Shown here: positions 49,720 through 50,819 of the stretch, one piece after another
Layout: each line of letters starts with the position of its first letter
Position numbering within the stretch: position 1 is the stretch's first letter
Source of the DNA: JAMHZE01 sp964424715
GTDB taxonomy: Bacteria; Pseudomonadota; Alphaproteobacteria; Rickettsiales; UBA8987
Reading direction: 5' to 3'
Assembly (NCBI GenBank): GCA_964424715.1
Contig: CAYRJW010000005.1
Coordinates: 1 to 50,819, forward strand
DNA length: 50,819 nt
Position numbers and translations under genes: made by a program
Notes under the pieces: generated by a model
The model's database searches: none
What the model was told of the DNA's origin: nothing
The model's input: the letters and a program-made list of their open reading frames with translations, nothing else

Positions 49720-50745
49720 TTATTTCTCATAAAAATCACCGGCGGTCAATCTTGGTAATATGCCTTTTTTGGTTTTTATTTTTACATCGATGGATTTGAA
49801 TTTGCCGCCTCGTATCACTTTGAAAACGCCGAAATGCAGATGTGGGTTGGTGGTGTAGCCGGTATTGCCGGAGAGGGCTATTTTTTGGCCTTTTTGTACC
49901 TTATCACCAACATTCGCAAGGGCGCCTTTATGTTTTATATGGGCATAACTTGCCACGGTGCCATCACTGTGCTGGACGTAGATGTAATTCGACTTTTTCT
50001 TTAAGGAGGTATTTACGCCGCCTTCAGTGTAGCTACCAACTATTTTTACAACGATGCCATCTCTTGCGGCAAGTACTGCGGTTCCGGTGGGCATTTTGAA
50101 ATCGTAGGCATAGTAATTCTCTTCATCGGAGTGCGAGAATTTGCCGCCGATGCCTTGCAGGAGCATCCATTTCTGGCCGAGTTCAAAGGGTAGATCATAT
50201 TCATAAGCATCATCGTGGGTGGCATCTATGATGCCGAAATAGGATTTGTATGTGTAATTATAACCATAATCGCGGGTGGTATCTAAAGGGTATAGAGTTT
50301 CGATCTTTTTTCTTTCGCCGGACCTTAGAACTATATTCTTTCTGGATGAATTATTGGCGGCCTGCATGTTATTAAGGGTGTAATCCATTATTATGGTGCG
50401 CGCCGAGGGGGTTTTATTTTCGGCTTCAATAACTATCTCTTCAGGGTAGGCATAGGAATAGAGGCAGATAGTGCCGTCATAATCGCAATCGGTCTTTACC
50501 TGCGGGCTTTCTTTTAAGGCTCCGGAAGATATTCTGACGATAGGGTGGATGTTGGGGGCTTCGCTGTCTGTGCTGTTATAATCTACAGTTTTCTTTTCTA
50601 TGGTTTTATTCTTAGGGGCTGCTGCGGGTTTTTCCTTTTTCGGCAGGGAGGCTTTATATTCAGCATCCTGATATATAACATCTTCCGACAGAGCAGGATG
50701 GGAGATAAAAGATAGCGCTATTAAAAATATGTAAAATAATTTCAT
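49720..50745 (-). CDS. M23 (LytM-like) peptidase domain protein, secreted
   Basis: 341 residues with an N-terminal signal peptide (KLFYIFLIALSFISHPALSE). Residues about 60-190 form an unassigned beta-rich region. The C-terminal M23 domain reads YYAYDFKMPTGTAVLAARDG, then SDGTVASYAHIKHKGALANV, then KIALSGNTGYTTNPHLHFGV with the HLHFG motif. The zinc-binding HxxxD is replaced by YxxxD (YYAYD). A His a few residues earlier (FSHSDEENYYAYD) may substitute, or the protein may be a non-catalytic LytM-type activator. Likely cell-wall associated. The last 74 bases of the window hold no gene. Confidence 0.85.
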   Translation of the reverse strand: MKLFYIFLIALSFISHPALSEDVIYQDAEYKASLPKKEKPAAAPKNKTIEKKTVDYNSTDSEAPNIHPIVRISSGALKESPQVKTDCDYDGTICLYSYAYPEEIVIEAENKTPSARTIIMDYTLNNMQAANNSSRKNIVLRSGERKKIETLYPLDTTRDYGYNYTYKSYFGIIDATHDDAYEYDLPFELGQKWMLLQGIGGKFSHSDEENYYAYDFKMPTGTAVLAARDGIVVKIVGSYTEGGVNTSLKKKSNYIYVQHSDGTVASYAHIKHKGALANVGDKVQKGQKIALSGNTGYTTNPHLHFGVFKVIRGGKFKSIDVKIKTKKGILPRLTAGDFYEK

Positions 50746-50819
50746 AATATATTATAGTCCGGTTCGTTAAAACTTTAAACTCAAAAGCCGGAAGTTACAA
50801 CCAATATGGAATTTATAAA

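Overview
The window looks like one scaffold of an uncultured alphaproteobacterium of moderate-to-low GC content. It includes a 10-N scaffold gap, so it probably comes from a draft or metagenome assembly. The placement rests on gene order and family type. There is a Caulobacter-style fliF-fliG-fliH-fliN-(motA)-flbD flagellar cluster. A TTAA-N7-TTAA box of the CtrA type lies upstream of fliF. Cytochrome b and cytochrome c1 are fused in one polypeptide (fbcH type) downstream of a Rieske gene. There is also a CarD-family regulator and a dihydroorotase with the QVHFREPG variant motif. I cannot name a genus from sequence alone.

Layout. 1-1484: end of leuC plus leuD (leucine biosynthesis). 1488-2472: a structured repeat and an unknown gene. 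2476-8539 (minus): flagellar MS-ring/C-ring operon, read fliF to flbD. 8540-9490: CtrA-like box, tRNA-Gly with a palindromic element at its 3' end, and a promoter driving tRNA-Trp and the ribosomal operon. 9491-21576: complete S10-spc operon from rpsJ through secY and adk; rpsC carries an apparent frameshift. The usual rpsM-rpsK-rpoA-rplQ block does not follow, and the str genes do not precede it. 21647-24161: radA, a small unreported gene, ferredoxin, an unknown gene. 24162-24949: a long spacer with a MITE-like element and a candidate structured RNA. 24950-30922 (minus): secF, terC, a dicarboxylate/glutamate symporter, fused cytochrome b/c1, Rieske protein. 31085-39510: unknown genes mixed with modA, carD, pyrE, a SET-domain gene, tRNA-Thr, a methyltransferase-like gene and rluD. 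39698-50745: miaB, pyrC, panB, rpmB, a large repeat protein, pyrD, tsaC, a cation-diffusion facilitator and an M23-type peptidase.

How the parts work together. Most genes are core housekeeping: translation, protein export, respiratory complex III, de novo pyrimidine synthesis (pyrE, pyrC and pyrD, all unlinked), pantothenate, tRNA and rRNA modification, and motility. Between them sit AT-richer genes of unknown function. Several share features not seen on the housekeeping genes: a TGTGYTANNAT-like extended -10, a run of four or five G as ribosome-binding site, and in three cases a TTAA-N7-TTAA box. One encodes a protein of about 843 residues built from five repeats of about 115 residues, each with a degenerate XRE-like helix-turn-helix. 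These genes are the best candidates for an undescribed lineage-specific, possibly CtrA-linked, gene set.

The other striking layer is repeats. Seven T-rich/A-rich hairpins (GTTGTTCGTT.../...AACGAAAAAC type) sit inside the flagellar and ribosomal operons between genes. A multi-hairpin element of about 130 bp occurs in two copies with a compensatory base change. A separate palindrome is fused to the 3' end of two tRNA genes. There are also two MITE-like inverted-repeat elements.
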